From Pseudomonas fluorescens (lineage in GTDB: Bacteria; Pseudomonadota; Gammaproteobacteria; Pseudomonadales; Pseudomonadaceae), in contig NZ_CABVHJ010000010.1 of NCBI RefSeq assembly GCF_902497745.1, positions 18,803 to 72,851 on the forward strand: a DNA stretch of 54,049 nt, written 5' to 3'. Within the stretch, counting starts at the first letter, position 1. Each line of letters begins with the position of its first letter. The notes below the pieces were generated by a model. That model searched no databases. It worked only from the letters and a program-made list of their open reading frames with translations, and had not been told where the DNA came from. The position numbers and the translations under genes were made by a program. Positions 35,668 to 44,682 of this stretch are shown here, in pieces.

Positions 35668-36888
35668 TTACTTGCCTTCCCAGCGCTTCAGTACCAGCGT
35701 GGCGTTGGTGCCGCCGAAGCCGAAGCTGTTGCTCATCACGGTGTTGATGGTGGCGTTTTCGCGGGTCTTGGTCAGCACCGGCAGATCGGCCACTTCCGGG
35801 TCCAGCTCGTCGATGTTGGCGGAACCGGCAATGAAGTTGCCTTCCATCATCAGCATGCAGTAGATCGCTTCATGAACGCCGGCGGCGCCCAGAGAGTGAC
35901 CGGACAGGCTCTTGGTCGAGCTGATCGCTGGAGCCTTGTCGCCGAACACTTCACGCACACCTTTCATTTCCGCGACGTCGCCGACCGGAGTCGAGGTGCC
36001 GTGGGTGTTCAGGTAGTCGATCGGCGTATCAACGGTGGACATCGCCATCTGCATGCAGCGGATCGCGCCTTCGCCACTTGGGGCAACCATGTCGTAACCG
36101 TCGGAGGTCGCGCCGTAGCCAACGATTTCCGCGTAGATCTTGGCGCCACGGGCCAGAGCGTGTTCCAGCTCTTCAACCACGACCATACCGCCACCGCCAG
36201 CGATGACGAAACCGTCACGGTCAGCGTCGTAGGCACGGGAAGCTTGCTCCGGGGTGTCGTTACGCTTGCTGGACAGAGCGCCCATCGCGTCGAACAGGAA
36301 CGACTGGCTCCAGTGCTCTTCTTCACCGCCACCGGCGAAAACGATGTCCTGCTTGCCCATCTGGATCTGTTCCATGGCGGTACCGATGCAGTGAGCACTG
36401 GTGGCGCAGGCAGAAGCGATGGAGTAGTTCAGGCCTTTGATCTTGAATGGCGTGGCCAGGCAAGCGGAAACGGTGCTGCTCATGGTCCGCGTTACGCGGT
36501 ATGGGCCAACACGTTTCACGCCTTTCTCGCGCAGGATGTCCAGCGCTTCCATCTGGTTCAGCGTGGAAGCACCGCCGGAGCCGGCGATCAGGCCGGTACG
36601 CGGGTTGGACACTTGCTCTTCGGTCAGGCCGGAGTCAGCAATAGCGTCTTTCATGGCCAGGTAGGCGTAAGCCGCTGCGTGGCCAACGAAGCGATAGATC
36701 TTGCGATCGATCAGCTCTTCAAGGTTGAGGTCAATGGAGCCGGAAACCTGGCTACGCAGACCCATTTCGGCATATTCCGGGTTGAACCGGATGCCAGGGC
36801 GGCTTGCACGCAGGTTAGCGGAGACGGTCTCTTTGTCATTGCCCAGGCACGAAACAATGCCCAGACCAGTGATAACGACGCGGCGCAT
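35668..36888 (-). CDS. fabB: 3-oxoacyl-[ACP] synthase I, FabB
   Basis: Beta-ketoacyl-ACP synthase that elongates unsaturated acyl chains after FabA; essential for unsaturated fatty acids. 406 residues. Active-site Cys lies in 'ASACATSAHC' (about residue 163), and the two histidines in 'NTHGTSTPVGD' and 'SLSGHSLGAAG'. It follows fabA by 11 nt and ends at a strong terminator, forming the classical two-gene fabAB operon of pseudomonads. Confidence 0.97.
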   Translation of the reverse strand: MRRVVITGLGIVSCLGNDKETVSANLRASRPGIRFNPEYAEMGLRSQVSGSIDLNLEELIDRKIYRFVGHAAAYAYLAMKDAIADSGLTEEQVSNPRTGLIAGSGGASTLNQMEALDILREKGVKRVGPYRVTRTMSSTVSACLATPFKIKGLNYSIASACATSAHCIGTAMEQIQMGKQDIVFAGGGEEEHWSQSFLFDAMGALSSKRNDTPEQASRAYDADRDGFVIAGGGGMVVVEELEHALARGAKIYAEIVGYGATSDGYDMVAPSGEGAIRCMQMAMSTVDTPIDYLNTHGTSTPVGDVAEMKGVREVFGDKAPAISSTKSLSGHSLGAAGVHEAIYCMLMMEGNFIAGSANIDELDPEVADLPVLTKTRENATINTVMSNSFGFGGTNATLVLKRWEGK

Positions 36889-36899
36889 GCGAATAACCC

Positions 36900-37415
36900 T
36901 TAGAAGTTGTCAGTGGAGGTGAACACGCCGACGCGAAGGCCTTCGGCGGTGTAGATTTCGCGACCGTCGACAGTCACCGAACCATCGGCAATGGCCAGGT
37001 TCAGCTTGCCCTTGAGGACGCGTTTGATATGAATGTTGTAGGTGACTTTCTTGGCGGTCGGCAGAACCTGACCGAAGAACTTCACTTCGCCCGAACCCAG
37101 CGCACGGCCACGGCCCGGCAGGCCTTGCCAGCCCAGGAAGAAACCGACCAGTTGCCACATGGCGTCCAGACCGAGGCAGCCCGGCATCACCGGATCGCCT
37201 TCGAAGTGGCATGCGAAGAACCACAGATCAGGGTTGATATCCAGCTCGGCGACCAATTCACCTTTGCCGTACTTGCCGCCTTCTTCGCTGATCAGGGTGA
37301 TGCGATCAACCATCAGCATGTTCGGGGCGGGCAGTTGCGCGTTACCTGGGCCGAACAGCTCACCGCGACTGCAGCGCAGCAGATCTTCCCGAGTAAAGGC
37401 GTTTTGTTTGGTCAT
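36900..37415 (-). CDS. fabA: 3-hydroxydecanoyl-[ACP] dehydratase/isomerase FabA
   Basis: Bifunctional enzyme that dehydrates 3-hydroxydecanoyl-ACP and isomerises the trans-2 product to cis-3, the branch point to unsaturated fatty acids. 171 residues, the standard length. Active-site H70 in 'FACHFEGDPVMPGC' and D84 in 'LGLDAMWQ'. GAGGAG lies upstream of ATG 37415. First gene of fabAB; a FabR/DesT-like palindrome lies 130 nt upstream. Confidence 0.97.
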   Translation of the reverse strand: MTKQNAFTREDLLRCSRGELFGPGNAQLPAPNMLMVDRITLISEEGGKYGKGELVAELDINPDLWFFACHFEGDPVMPGCLGLDAMWQLVGFFLGWQGLPGRGRALGSGEVKFFGQVLPTAKKVTYNIHIKRVLKGKLNLAIADGSVTVDGREIYTAEGLRVGVFTSTDNF

Positions 37416-37546
37416 GCGAGCTCCTCAATAATCCCATGCGGCAGGTGGGGCAAATCTTCCCGACCGTTCGAAGCGTTCATGCCTCGAACCGGCAGCCTAC
37501 TCATAGACTATTGCGTTGTGGTGAAAGTCACAGCACCAAGGACATG

Positions 37547-37564
37547 AATGTACACTTGTGCACT
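37547..37564. promoter_or_regulatory. Candidate FabR/DesT-type operator upstream of fabA
   Basis: AATGTACA-CT-TGTGCACT: 8-bp arms matching at 6 of 8 positions around a 2-nt centre. The layout resembles the TetR-family operators (FabR in E. coli, DesT in P. aeruginosa) that control fabAB. No regulator gene is in the window. Confidence 0.4.
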
Positions 37565-37662
37565 GAAATTTTTATTCAAGCCCCTTTTGAGGCTCGTTCG
37601 GGTGCCTAAGACTGCCGCACTTTCGCTTTTCACGCCAGTCGCAGATGGTCGAAAGGCCCACG

Positions 37663-39567
37663 TCACGACACCCAGCGCTGCAGAATCTGCTGCAGATCAT
37701 TACGTTTGAACGGCTTCGCCAGATAATCGTTCATGCCCGCCGCCAGACAGGTTTCGCGGTCGCCCTGCAAGGCGTTGGCCGTCAGCGCGATGATCGGCAC
37801 CTCACCGCGTCCGGGCAGTAGCCGGATCTGCCGGGTAGCCTCGTAGCCATCGATAATCGGTAACCGGCAATCCATCAGAATCACCTCAAAGTCGCTGCCC
37901 TCGGCACTGCGCACCGCTTGTGCGCCATCAGTGGCGACACTGACAGTAAAGCCCAGACTGCGCAGCATCGCTTCAATAACCGTCTGGTTTACCGGATTGT
38001 CTTCGACCAGCAAGACATTGCGCCCTTCACCATGCTCTTTGCCGTTCAGTGCACGCGGCGCGGCCAATGGCGGCAGCGCCTGCTTATAGAGTGCCAGCGG
38101 AATTTCCAGGGTGAACACCGAACCACGGCCTTCCTCGCTCTGCGCGCGCAAGGTGCCGCCCATGCGTTCGGCCAGCGTACGGGCGATCGGCAAACCGAGA
38201 CCGGTGCCGCCATAACGCCGTGAAATCGAACTGTCGGCCTGCTGGAAAGCGTTGAACATCAATTCCAGACTTTCGGAAGAAATACCGATGCCGCTGTCGC
38301 GCACCGAGCAGGTGAACCACAGCAGTTCGTGATCCAGCGACTGCCACTGCGCCTCGATGCTGACCCGACCCTGTTCGGTGAATTTCAGCGCGTTGCCAAC
38401 CAGATTGACCAGAATCTGCCGGATCCGCGTCGGATCGCCCTGCACCTGCAAACCGCGCATGTCGTCCGGGATGCGCAGGTTCAGCGCCAGACCGCGTTGC
38501 ACTGCACTGTGCTGGAACGACTGGGCGCAGGCGCCAATCAGTTCGGCGAGGTTGAACGGGATGTATTCCAGTTCCAACTCCGAGCGTTCGATGCGCGAGA
38601 AGTCGAGAATATCGTTGATGACTTTCAGCAGGTGTTCGGTGGACTCCGAGGCGAGGGCGGCGTATTCGACCTGCTCCTCGGTCATATCGGTGGTTTCCAG
38701 CAATTGCAGCATGCCCAGCACGCCATTCATGGGCGTGCGCAGTTCATGGCTCATCATCGCCAGGAAATCGGACTTGGCATTGTTGGCCTTTTCCGCTTCT
38801 TCACGGGTCTGAATCAGTTGCGCCATGGCTTGATGCTGCTCGCGACTGGCCTGTTCCAGCGCCTGCGCGAGGTTATTGATGTGCTGCGACAGCGCGCCGA
38901 GCTCGGTGTCATCGACGATCGGCAGCGGGGTTTTGTAATCGCCGTCCTGAATCGCTTTGACCGCATCGCCGATATCGCGAATCGGCTGCGACAGACTGCC
39001 GGCCAGGCGCCGTGCCAAGACAAAGGTGAAGAGCAGGGCGAACAGCGCGAGAATCCCGGCCTTGAGCATAATCTCCTGCTGGCGCTGGCTGAATGCGTCG
39101 TTGGACAGACCGACGATCACCCGGCCCAGATAATCTTCGCTGGCCCCGCTATTGCTGACTTTGCCGTCCTGGAAGAAATCATTGTGCAGGGCGATGCGTT
39201 GCAGGCGCACCGGTGCCTGGAACACTTCGACCTGATGCGGCCGACCGTGCGCCGCGGCGGGTTGTTCGACGTACACCAGAATCCGGTTGGCGCTGTCCTG
39301 TACTTCGAGAAAACGCACGTTGGGCGTGGCCAGTGTGGCTTTGAGCAGGCTTTCCAGCACTTCGTTGTTGCCGGAAATCACCCCGTATTCGGTGGCAGGC
39401 GCCAGTTGGTTGGCGATCAATTGGCCGGTGTGGTTCAGCTCCTGACGCAAATCCTGAATGCGCACGAAGGTGAAGAAGCTGATCAACAGCAAGGTCAGCA
39501 ACAACGCCGGGCCCAGGCTGATCAGCTGGGTGCGGGTATTGATGTCCCAACGGCGACGGAAACTCAT
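37663..39567 (-). CDS. Hybrid sensor histidine kinase (PA1611-like)
   Basis: 634-residue membrane hybrid kinase: TM1 about 17-37, periplasmic sensor about 38-168, TM2 about 169-188, HAMP, H274 in 'MMSHELRTPMNGVLG', ATPase domain ('LVNLVGNALKFT', 'GGTGLGLPIARTL'), receiver with D566 in 'VILMDCRLPIIDG'. There is no HPt domain, so phosphate must pass to a separate HPt protein. Position next to fabAB and the domain order match PAO1 PA1611, a kinase known to contact RetS and feed the HptB/Gac network. Its ATG overlaps the stop of the binding-protein gene by 4 bp (ATGA), making the two a coupled unit with the upstream receptor. Confidence 0.93.
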   Translation of the reverse strand: MSFRRRWDINTRTQLISLGPALLLTLLLISFFTFVRIQDLRQELNHTGQLIANQLAPATEYGVISGNNEVLESLLKATLATPNVRFLEVQDSANRILVYVEQPAAAHGRPHQVEVFQAPVRLQRIALHNDFFQDGKVSNSGASEDYLGRVIVGLSNDAFSQRQQEIMLKAGILALFALLFTFVLARRLAGSLSQPIRDIGDAVKAIQDGDYKTPLPIVDDTELGALSQHINNLAQALEQASREQHQAMAQLIQTREEAEKANNAKSDFLAMMSHELRTPMNGVLGMLQLLETTDMTEEQVEYAALASESTEHLLKVINDILDFSRIERSELELEYIPFNLAELIGACAQSFQHSAVQRGLALNLRIPDDMRGLQVQGDPTRIRQILVNLVGNALKFTEQGRVSIEAQWQSLDHELLWFTCSVRDSGIGISSESLELMFNAFQQADSSISRRYGGTGLGLPIARTLAERMGGTLRAQSEEGRGSVFTLEIPLALYKQALPPLAAPRALNGKEHGEGRNVLLVEDNPVNQTVIEAMLRSLGFTVSVATDGAQAVRSAEGSDFEVILMDCRLPIIDGYEATRQIRLLPGRGEVPIIALTANALQGDRETCLAAGMNDYLAKPFKRNDLQQILQRWVS

Positions 39568-40496
39568 GGGCGGCGTTCTCCTTCAGCCAGTGCGCTGGCA
39601 ACAGATGCGTCATTGAGCGGTTCGATACCCAGTGAACGAGCGACCTGCGCATTACTTGAGACTTTAAAACGTGCGGGGTAGAGCGTCCGCGGCCAATTGG
39701 CCGGCGGTTGATCAAGCAATTGATCGAGGATTGCCAGCCAGTCGTTCTGGTCGCTGTAACTGCTGGCCAGGCTGCCAGCGCGGACAAACGCAACGTTCGG
39801 GCCGACCAGTGCGACTTGCCGTGAGTAACTGCTGAGCAGCAGGTTTTTCGCGGTTTTCGGGTTGTACAGATCGGGATCGTCGAGCCCGAGCAGCACGTCG
39901 CTGTTTTTCAGCACGGTTTGCAGCGGGCGGCTGTCGTGGGTGTTGTCCCAGCGCTGGCTGATGACTTGCAGGTTCAGCGGCGCGGCGGCGAGATTCAGCT
40001 CCTTGAGGAGGAATTCGCTGTGCTCATCGAACAGCACGCCGATCCGCCGGGCCTGGGGCAAAATGCGCCGGATCAACTGCAACTGGCGGCTCAGCGGCGG
40101 ATCACTCCAGAGCAAACTCAGATGTGCCGGTTGCGTGCTGCCGAGACGCTGGCGAGCCTGCAGGCGACTGATGCGCAGCACCAGCGTCGCCGGGCCCTGG
40201 TTTTCTTGCAGACGCCAGTCGAGGCTCGGCAGGTCGAGCAGAATCAGGCGCAGACTGACGGGCAGTTTCCCCGGTGCCGGCAGGCTGGCCAGCGGTTGGA
40301 AACGCACGTTGTCGGTCGGGCGCAGTTCGCTGAGTGCCTGCACGAACGCCTGGACGCCGGGGCTTTCCTCAGCGCCGGTCAACAGAATATCGGCAGCCTG
40401 CACCGCCACGCCGTGCAGCCATGCGGTCAGAAACAGGCAGAGCCCGGCCAGCCAGTGGCCAAGGGTTGGCATCTTCCGTGACGGCCAGTAGCGCAC
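39564..40496 (-). CDS. Periplasmic substrate-binding-like protein
   Basis: 310-residue exported protein (signal peptide to about residue 34, 'LHGVAVQA'). The body resembles the ABC substrate-binding family PF04392 ('LLTGAEESPGVQAFVQAL', 'RRIGVLFDEHSEFLLKEL', 'DVLLGLDDPDLYNPKTAKNLLLSSY', 'QVALVGPNVAFVRAGSLAS'). No ABC permease or ATPase is nearby, which argues for sensing rather than uptake. GTG 40496 lies 2 nt after the receptor stop, with GGAG inside the receptor's last codons; ATG 40472 is an alternative. The kinase start overlaps its stop. The ligand is unknown. Confidence 0.85.
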   Translation of the reverse strand: MRYWPSRKMPTLGHWLAGLCLFLTAWLHGVAVQAADILLTGAEESPGVQAFVQALSELRPTDNVRFQPLASLPAPGKLPVSLRLILLDLPSLDWRLQENQGPATLVLRISRLQARQRLGSTQPAHLSLLWSDPPLSRQLQLIRRILPQARRIGVLFDEHSEFLLKELNLAAAPLNLQVISQRWDNTHDSRPLQTVLKNSDVLLGLDDPDLYNPKTAKNLLLSSYSRQVALVGPNVAFVRAGSLASSYSDQNDWLAILDQLLDQPPANWPRTLYPARFKVSSNAQVARSLGIEPLNDASVASALAEGERRP

Positions 40497-40498
40497 CC

Positions 40499-42622
40499 CT
40501 AGAACTCCAGCTCGGCACTGAAGTACATCACCCGGCGTTCATCGTAATTGTTGTCGACGAAAGTGCTCGGCTCGTGGTCGAGACGCTGTTGCAGCACGCC
40601 AGCCAGTTGCAATTGTGCTTTGCCCAGCGCGATGCGTTTGGCGATGCGCGTGTCGACGCGCTCGAAACGGTAGCCGTTGAGCGCGTTGTCGCCGTAATAG
40701 AAGAGGGCGCTGTTCCAGCCATGACCCCAGTCGCGCAGCCAGCCGGCCGAACCGCTGTTGCGTGAAGTGAACTGCTGATCGAGGGGATTGCTCGCCTCGG
40801 CATCGACAAAGGCGTAGGTGAAGCGCAAACGGTCGGCCAGGCTCACGCGCCAGTCGAGCTGGGTTTCCGTGCCACGAAAACGTGAGCTGTTGGCATTGCT
40901 GGCGATGTACTGGTTGTTACGCAGCGGCTCACTGATCATCCCGGTGATCTCGTCGTAGAACAGCTTCACATCGAGGGCCAGGCCCAGTTCGGCGAAATAG
41001 CCGTTGTAGCCCAGTTCCCGCGAGCGCATGTGTTCCTGATCGAGATCGCCGGGGCCGCGAGTCTTGACGAAGTAGCGCGCCGAAGACTGGCCATAAGCCG
41101 AGGGGCGCAGGTTGCTGACCTGATAGCTCCAGTTCACGTTGTTTTCGAACATGTCCGGCGAGCGGATCGCTTCCGAATACACCGCACGCAGGCCGTGGCG
41201 CGGGTTGATCAGGTAATTGACGGCGAAGCGCGGGGTCAGCGAACTGCCGATCAGTTGCGTGTTTTCGAACATCGCACCGCCCTGCAACAGCCAGTGTTCC
41301 GTGGCGCGCCATTCCAGTTGGCCGAACGCGCGCCAGGTGGTGTCGTCCAGCGTGCCATTGAAGTAAGTCTCGGAGTCGGCGCGGTCGTAACGATAGTTCA
41401 TGCCGCTGACCAGACGCAGGCTGTCGGACAGGCTGAGGGTGTCCTGCAACTCGAGGTCGTAGCGCGATTCGCGGGCGCTCTGGTCGATGTCGCCGCACAG
41501 GGTTCGGCTGGCGCCGTTGCGCCATTGATCAAGCACCTGATTGGCCAGGGCCATTTCCTGTGGCGTGCCGGGCGCCGCGCCGGGGCCGGTGAACTGCGTG
41601 ATGTTGCGCGCCAGACGTTCGGTGTAATTGGGATTGAGCTGCCACAGTTGCGTCAGTTCGGGGCTGAACGATACCTCGGCATCGCAGGCGCGCCAGGTTT
41701 GCTGACGATCCCAGTGTTGCGCCGAGCCTTGTATATAAAGGCTGTGTTCGGGATTGATGTCGAGATTCCAGCGCACCGAGCCGGCGTAATCCTTGGCGAC
41801 TACATCGGAATTGTTCCCGGCGGCGGTAATCCCGGAGAACACCGGGCGGTAGGTGTAGGGCCGCTGGTTGGTGCCGTCCTTAGCGTTGACCTGCCAGTCG
41901 AGGCTCTGGTTATCGCTGAGGGTGTGACTGACCGCGAGACTGAAGCGGTTCAAGCGGCGGCTGTCACGGTAGTCGGCACCGCTGCGATCGCTGTCGAAGC
42001 CGTCATCTTCCTGACCGGACAGCGACAAGCGCAGATCACCACCATTCCAGCCGGTGCCCTGGCTGGCATAAAAGTCATTGATGCCACGCTGGCCACGGGT
42101 GTACTTCAGGCGAGTGCCGTGGCTGTCTGCCGGGTGGCGGGTGATGATGTTGACCACCGCCATCAACGCGTTGGCGCCGTAACTGACGGTGTTCGGGCCG
42201 CGAAACACTTCGATGCGCTCGATGTCTTCCATGGCCACCGGAATATCGCTCCAGTCCACCGTGGACAATCCGGCGCGGTACACCGAGCGGCCGTCGATCA
42301 GCACTTGCATGCGCCGTGCTTCGCTGGCGTTGGTGCCGTGGTAATTGACTGCCGCCTGATTGCCGCTGATGTTGCCGACCATCATCCCTGGCACGAGGCG
42401 CAGCAGTTCGCTGATGTCGCGGGCGCCGCTGGCGTTGATCAGTTCGCTGTCGAGTACGGTCATGCTCCCCGGCACTTCCGCTGGCGTCTGTTTCAGGCGC
42501 GTGGCGGTCAGCACCTGCGGCAGTGCTTCGTTGTCCATGAACAGGTCGTCCGCCAGCACTAGCGGGCTGAACAGCAGCGCCAGCAAAAGGGACGAACGGG
42601 GAGGGGGAGGAGCGAAAAACAC
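40499..42622 (-). CDS. TonB-dependent outer-membrane receptor
   Basis: 707-residue receptor. Signal peptide (to about 'PLVLA'), TonB-box-like 'LPQVLTATRL', plug domain ('LLRLVPGMMVGNISG', 'VLIDGRSVYRAGLSTVDWSDIP', 'IERIEVFRGPNTVSYGANALMAVVNIIT'), then a 22-strand barrel ending in aromatic 'MYFSAELEF'. Two cysteines ('WRACDAEV' and 'TLCGDI') could form a disulfide in an external loop. Start is GTG 42622 with AAGG upstream. No Fur box was found and no siderophore genes are close, so the ligand need not be iron. It heads the operon with the binding protein and hybrid kinase. I recall PAO1 PA1613 at the same place being listed among TonB receptors. Confidence 0.92.
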   Translation of the reverse strand: MFFAPPPPRSSLLLALLFSPLVLADDLFMDNEALPQVLTATRLKQTPAEVPGSMTVLDSELINASGARDISELLRLVPGMMVGNISGNQAAVNYHGTNASEARRMQVLIDGRSVYRAGLSTVDWSDIPVAMEDIERIEVFRGPNTVSYGANALMAVVNIITRHPADSHGTRLKYTRGQRGINDFYASQGTGWNGGDLRLSLSGQEDDGFDSDRSGADYRDSRRLNRFSLAVSHTLSDNQSLDWQVNAKDGTNQRPYTYRPVFSGITAAGNNSDVVAKDYAGSVRWNLDINPEHSLYIQGSAQHWDRQQTWRACDAEVSFSPELTQLWQLNPNYTERLARNITQFTGPGAAPGTPQEMALANQVLDQWRNGASRTLCGDIDQSARESRYDLELQDTLSLSDSLRLVSGMNYRYDRADSETYFNGTLDDTTWRAFGQLEWRATEHWLLQGGAMFENTQLIGSSLTPRFAVNYLINPRHGLRAVYSEAIRSPDMFENNVNWSYQVSNLRPSAYGQSSARYFVKTRGPGDLDQEHMRSRELGYNGYFAELGLALDVKLFYDEITGMISEPLRNNQYIASNANSSRFRGTETQLDWRVSLADRLRFTYAFVDAEASNPLDQQFTSRNSGSAGWLRDWGHGWNSALFYYGDNALNGYRFERVDTRIAKRIALGKAQLQLAGVLQQRLDHEPSTFVDNNYDERRVMYFSAELEF

Positions 42623-42775
42623 GACGCAGCCTTGATCGTAAAGATTTGGCGCGCATGTTAACCGAGCACCGTGACTTTTCCATTCACGTTAGTAGCATTT
42701 TCCTAGGTTTTATTGGTCTTCTTCCTACAAGTGTCGGTAATTGTTGCGGGGGCTGGCCGCGACCGGGCTGCCCCG

Positions 42776-42781
42776 TATAAT
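42776..42781 (+). promoter_or_regulatory. -10 element of gpsA
   Basis: Perfect TATAAT 38 nt before the gpsA ATG, within otherwise GC-rich DNA. No good -35 at 16-18 bp was found. Confidence 0.5.
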
Positions 42782-42818
42782 GCCGCCATCGCCACTGGTA
42801 TGGATTAACGGATTGCAT

Positions 42819-43844
42819 ATGACTGAACAGCGCCCGATTGCGGTCCTGGGAGGCGGAAGTTTTGGTACCGCCGTGGCCAATCTTTTGGCCGAGAATGGCC
42901 ATCAAGTCCGGCAGTGGATGCGTGACCCCGAGCAGGCCGAGGCCATCCGGGTCAATCGCGAAAACCCGCGTTACCTCAAAGGCATCAAGATTCTGCCGGG
43001 GGTGACCGCCGTCACCGACCTGCAGGAAACCCTCGACGCCTGTGATTTGTGCTTCGTCGCGCTGCCGTCCAGCGCATTGCGCACGGTACTCGCCGCCCAC
43101 GCCGAGCGGTTGAGCGGCAAGATGCTGGTCAGCCTGACCAAAGGCATCGAAGCCCAGACCTTCAAACTGATGAGCCAGATTCTTGAAGAAATCGCCCCGC
43201 AAGCGCGTATCGGCGTGCTGTCCGGTCCGAATCTGGCGCGGGAAATCGCCGAACATGCGCTGACCGCCACGGTGGTCGCCAGCGAAGACGAAGAGCTGTG
43301 CAAAGCCGTGCAAGCCGCGCTGCATGGCCGCACCTTCCGCGTTTACGCCAGTGCTGACCGTTTCGGTGTCGAGTTGGGCGGGGCGTTGAAAAACGTCTAC
43401 GCGATCATCGCCGGCATGGCGGTGGCGCTGGAAATGGGCGAGAACACCAAGAGCATGCTGATCACTCGCGCCCTCGCCGAGATGACCCGCTTTGCCGTGA
43501 ATCAGGGCGCGAACCCGATGACCTTCCTCGGTCTGGCCGGTGTTGGCGATCTGATCGTCACTTGCTCGTCGCCGAAGAGCCGCAACTATCAAGTCGGTTT
43601 CGCCCTTGGCCAGGGCCTGAGCCTCGACGAAGCGGTGTCGCGTCTTGGCGAAGTCGCTGAAGGCGTCAACACGCTGAAAGTGCTCAAGGCCAAGTCCCAG
43701 GAAGTCGGCGTGTACATGCCGCTGGTCGCCGGGCTGCACGCGATCCTGTTCGAAGGACGCACGCTGGAGCAGGTCATCGGTCTACTGATGCGTGCCGAGC
43801 CGAAAACCGACGTCGATTTCATTTCCACCAGCGGTTTCAACTGA
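42819..43844 (+). CDS. gpsA: Glycerol-3-phosphate dehydrogenase [NAD(P)+], GpsA
   Basis: Reduces dihydroxyacetone phosphate to sn-glycerol-3-phosphate for phospholipid synthesis. 341 residues. Nucleotide-binding loop 'VLGGGSFGTAVA' (residues 9-20), catalytic lysine in 'VELGGALKNVYAI', and 'GLAGVGDLIVTCSSPKSRN' are diagnostic. ATG 42819 begins 'MTEQRPIAVLGGG'; the Shine-Dalgarno is weak. Probably co-transcribed with the DUF4389 gene and sixA. Confidence 0.96.
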   Translation: MTEQRPIAVLGGGSFGTAVANLLAENGHQVRQWMRDPEQAEAIRVNRENPRYLKGIKILPGVTAVTDLQETLDACDLCFVALPSSALRTVLAAHAERLSGKMLVSLTKGIEAQTFKLMSQILEEIAPQARIGVLSGPNLAREIAEHALTATVVASEDEELCKAVQAALHGRTFRVYASADRFGVELGGALKNVYAIIAGMAVALEMGENTKSMLITRALAEMTRFAVNQGANPMTFLGLAGVGDLIVTCSSPKSRNYQVGFALGQGLSLDEAVSRLGEVAEGVNTLKVLKAKSQEVGVYMPLVAGLHAILFEGRTLEQVIGLLMRAEPKTDVDFISTSGFN

Positions 43845-43874
43845 TTCAGCTTTTATACGGACAGGAAGCAAGCC

Positions 43875-44222
43875 ATGAACGATCCGAAAACCGAAGCCAA
43901 GTACGAATCCATCCTCCTGCGCGTGTTGTGGATGATCGTTTACGTGCTGGTCTGGCAAGTGGCGCAGTTCATCCTCGGCGCGGTGGTGCTGGTGCAACTG
44001 ATCTATCGTTTGATCTATGGCGCCCCGAGCGCCAGCCTGATGAACTTCGGCGACAGCCTGAGCCAGTTTCTGGCGCAGATCGGCCGCTTCGGCAGTTTTC
44101 ACAGCGACCAGAAACCCTGGCCGTTCGCCGACTGGCCAGCGCCGCGTACCCCGGAAGGTGAAGCGCCACACGCCGTCGCGCCAGCGCCGCATCCGGTCCG
44201 GGATGAGGAACCCAAACTATGA
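43875..44222 (+). CDS. DUF4389 membrane protein
   Basis: 115-residue protein with one or two hydrophobic segments (about residues 15-48, containing 'VLWMIVYVLVWQVAQFILGAV'), then 'LIYGAPSASLMNFGDSLSQFLAQ' typical of DUF4389, and a Pro-rich tail. Function unknown. AGGAAG precedes ATG 43875 and its stop overlaps the sixA start (ATGA). Confidence 0.88.
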   Translation: MNDPKTEAKYESILLRVLWMIVYVLVWQVAQFILGAVVLVQLIYRLIYGAPSASLMNFGDSLSQFLAQIGRFGSFHSDQKPWPFADWPAPRTPEGEAPHAVAPAPHPVRDEEPKL

Positions 44223-44671
44223 AACTCTGGGTATTGCGTCACGGTGAGGCCGTGCCTTACGGCTCGTGCCCCGATTCCGAGCGGGAACTGACCGACCACG
44301 GTCGCAAAGAAGCCTTGAGCAGCGCCGCGCGGTTGATCGGCCAGCCGCTGACCGCGATTTACGCCAGCCCTTATCTGCGCGCGCAGCAGACTGCGCAGAT
44401 TGTCCGTGAGGCGCTGGGTTTCGAGCCGGAGATTCGTACGGTCGAGTGGCTGACACCGGAAGTTGATCCGGACAAGGTTACCGATCAACTGGTGTCGGTG
44501 AGCAATGTGTTGTTGGTCAGCCACAACCCGTTGGTGGGCAATCTGCTCAGCTATCTGCAGCATGGCGCCGGGTATCCGCCGGAGAAGGTCAGCACCGCCG
44601 GTCTGGCTGAGCTGGAAAGCCCAGAGCTGCTGATCGGTTCGATGACCCTCAACAGCCTCAGACATCCGTAA
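44219..44671 (+). CDS. sixA: Phosphohistidine phosphatase SixA
   Basis: 150-residue histidine phosphatase. The catalytic RHG is 'LRHGEA' (H8), the conserved arginine is in 'YASPYLRAQQTAQ', and the second histidine is in 'VSHNPLVGNLL'. In E. coli SixA removes phosphate from HPt-type phosphohistidines (ArcB, NPr). Coupled to the DUF4389 gene by a 4-bp overlap. The window's hybrid kinases make HPt phosphates a plausible target, but nothing in the sequence shows this. Confidence 0.92.
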   Translation: MKLWVLRHGEAVPYGSCPDSERELTDHGRKEALSSAARLIGQPLTAIYASPYLRAQQTAQIVREALGFEPEIRTVEWLTPEVDPDKVTDQLVSVSNVLLVSHNPLVGNLLSYLQHGAGYPPEKVSTAGLAELESPELLIGSMTLNSLRHP

Positions 44672-44682
44672 CGCTGATCCCT

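Noticed and set aside
41030..42562. 510-codon plus-strand open frame
   Set aside because: Antisense shadow of the TonB-dependent receptor, with no start signals or recognisable domain.
42622..42818. Fur box before the TonB-dependent receptor
   Set aside because: No GATAATGATAATCATTATC-like sequence was found, so iron regulation is not claimed.
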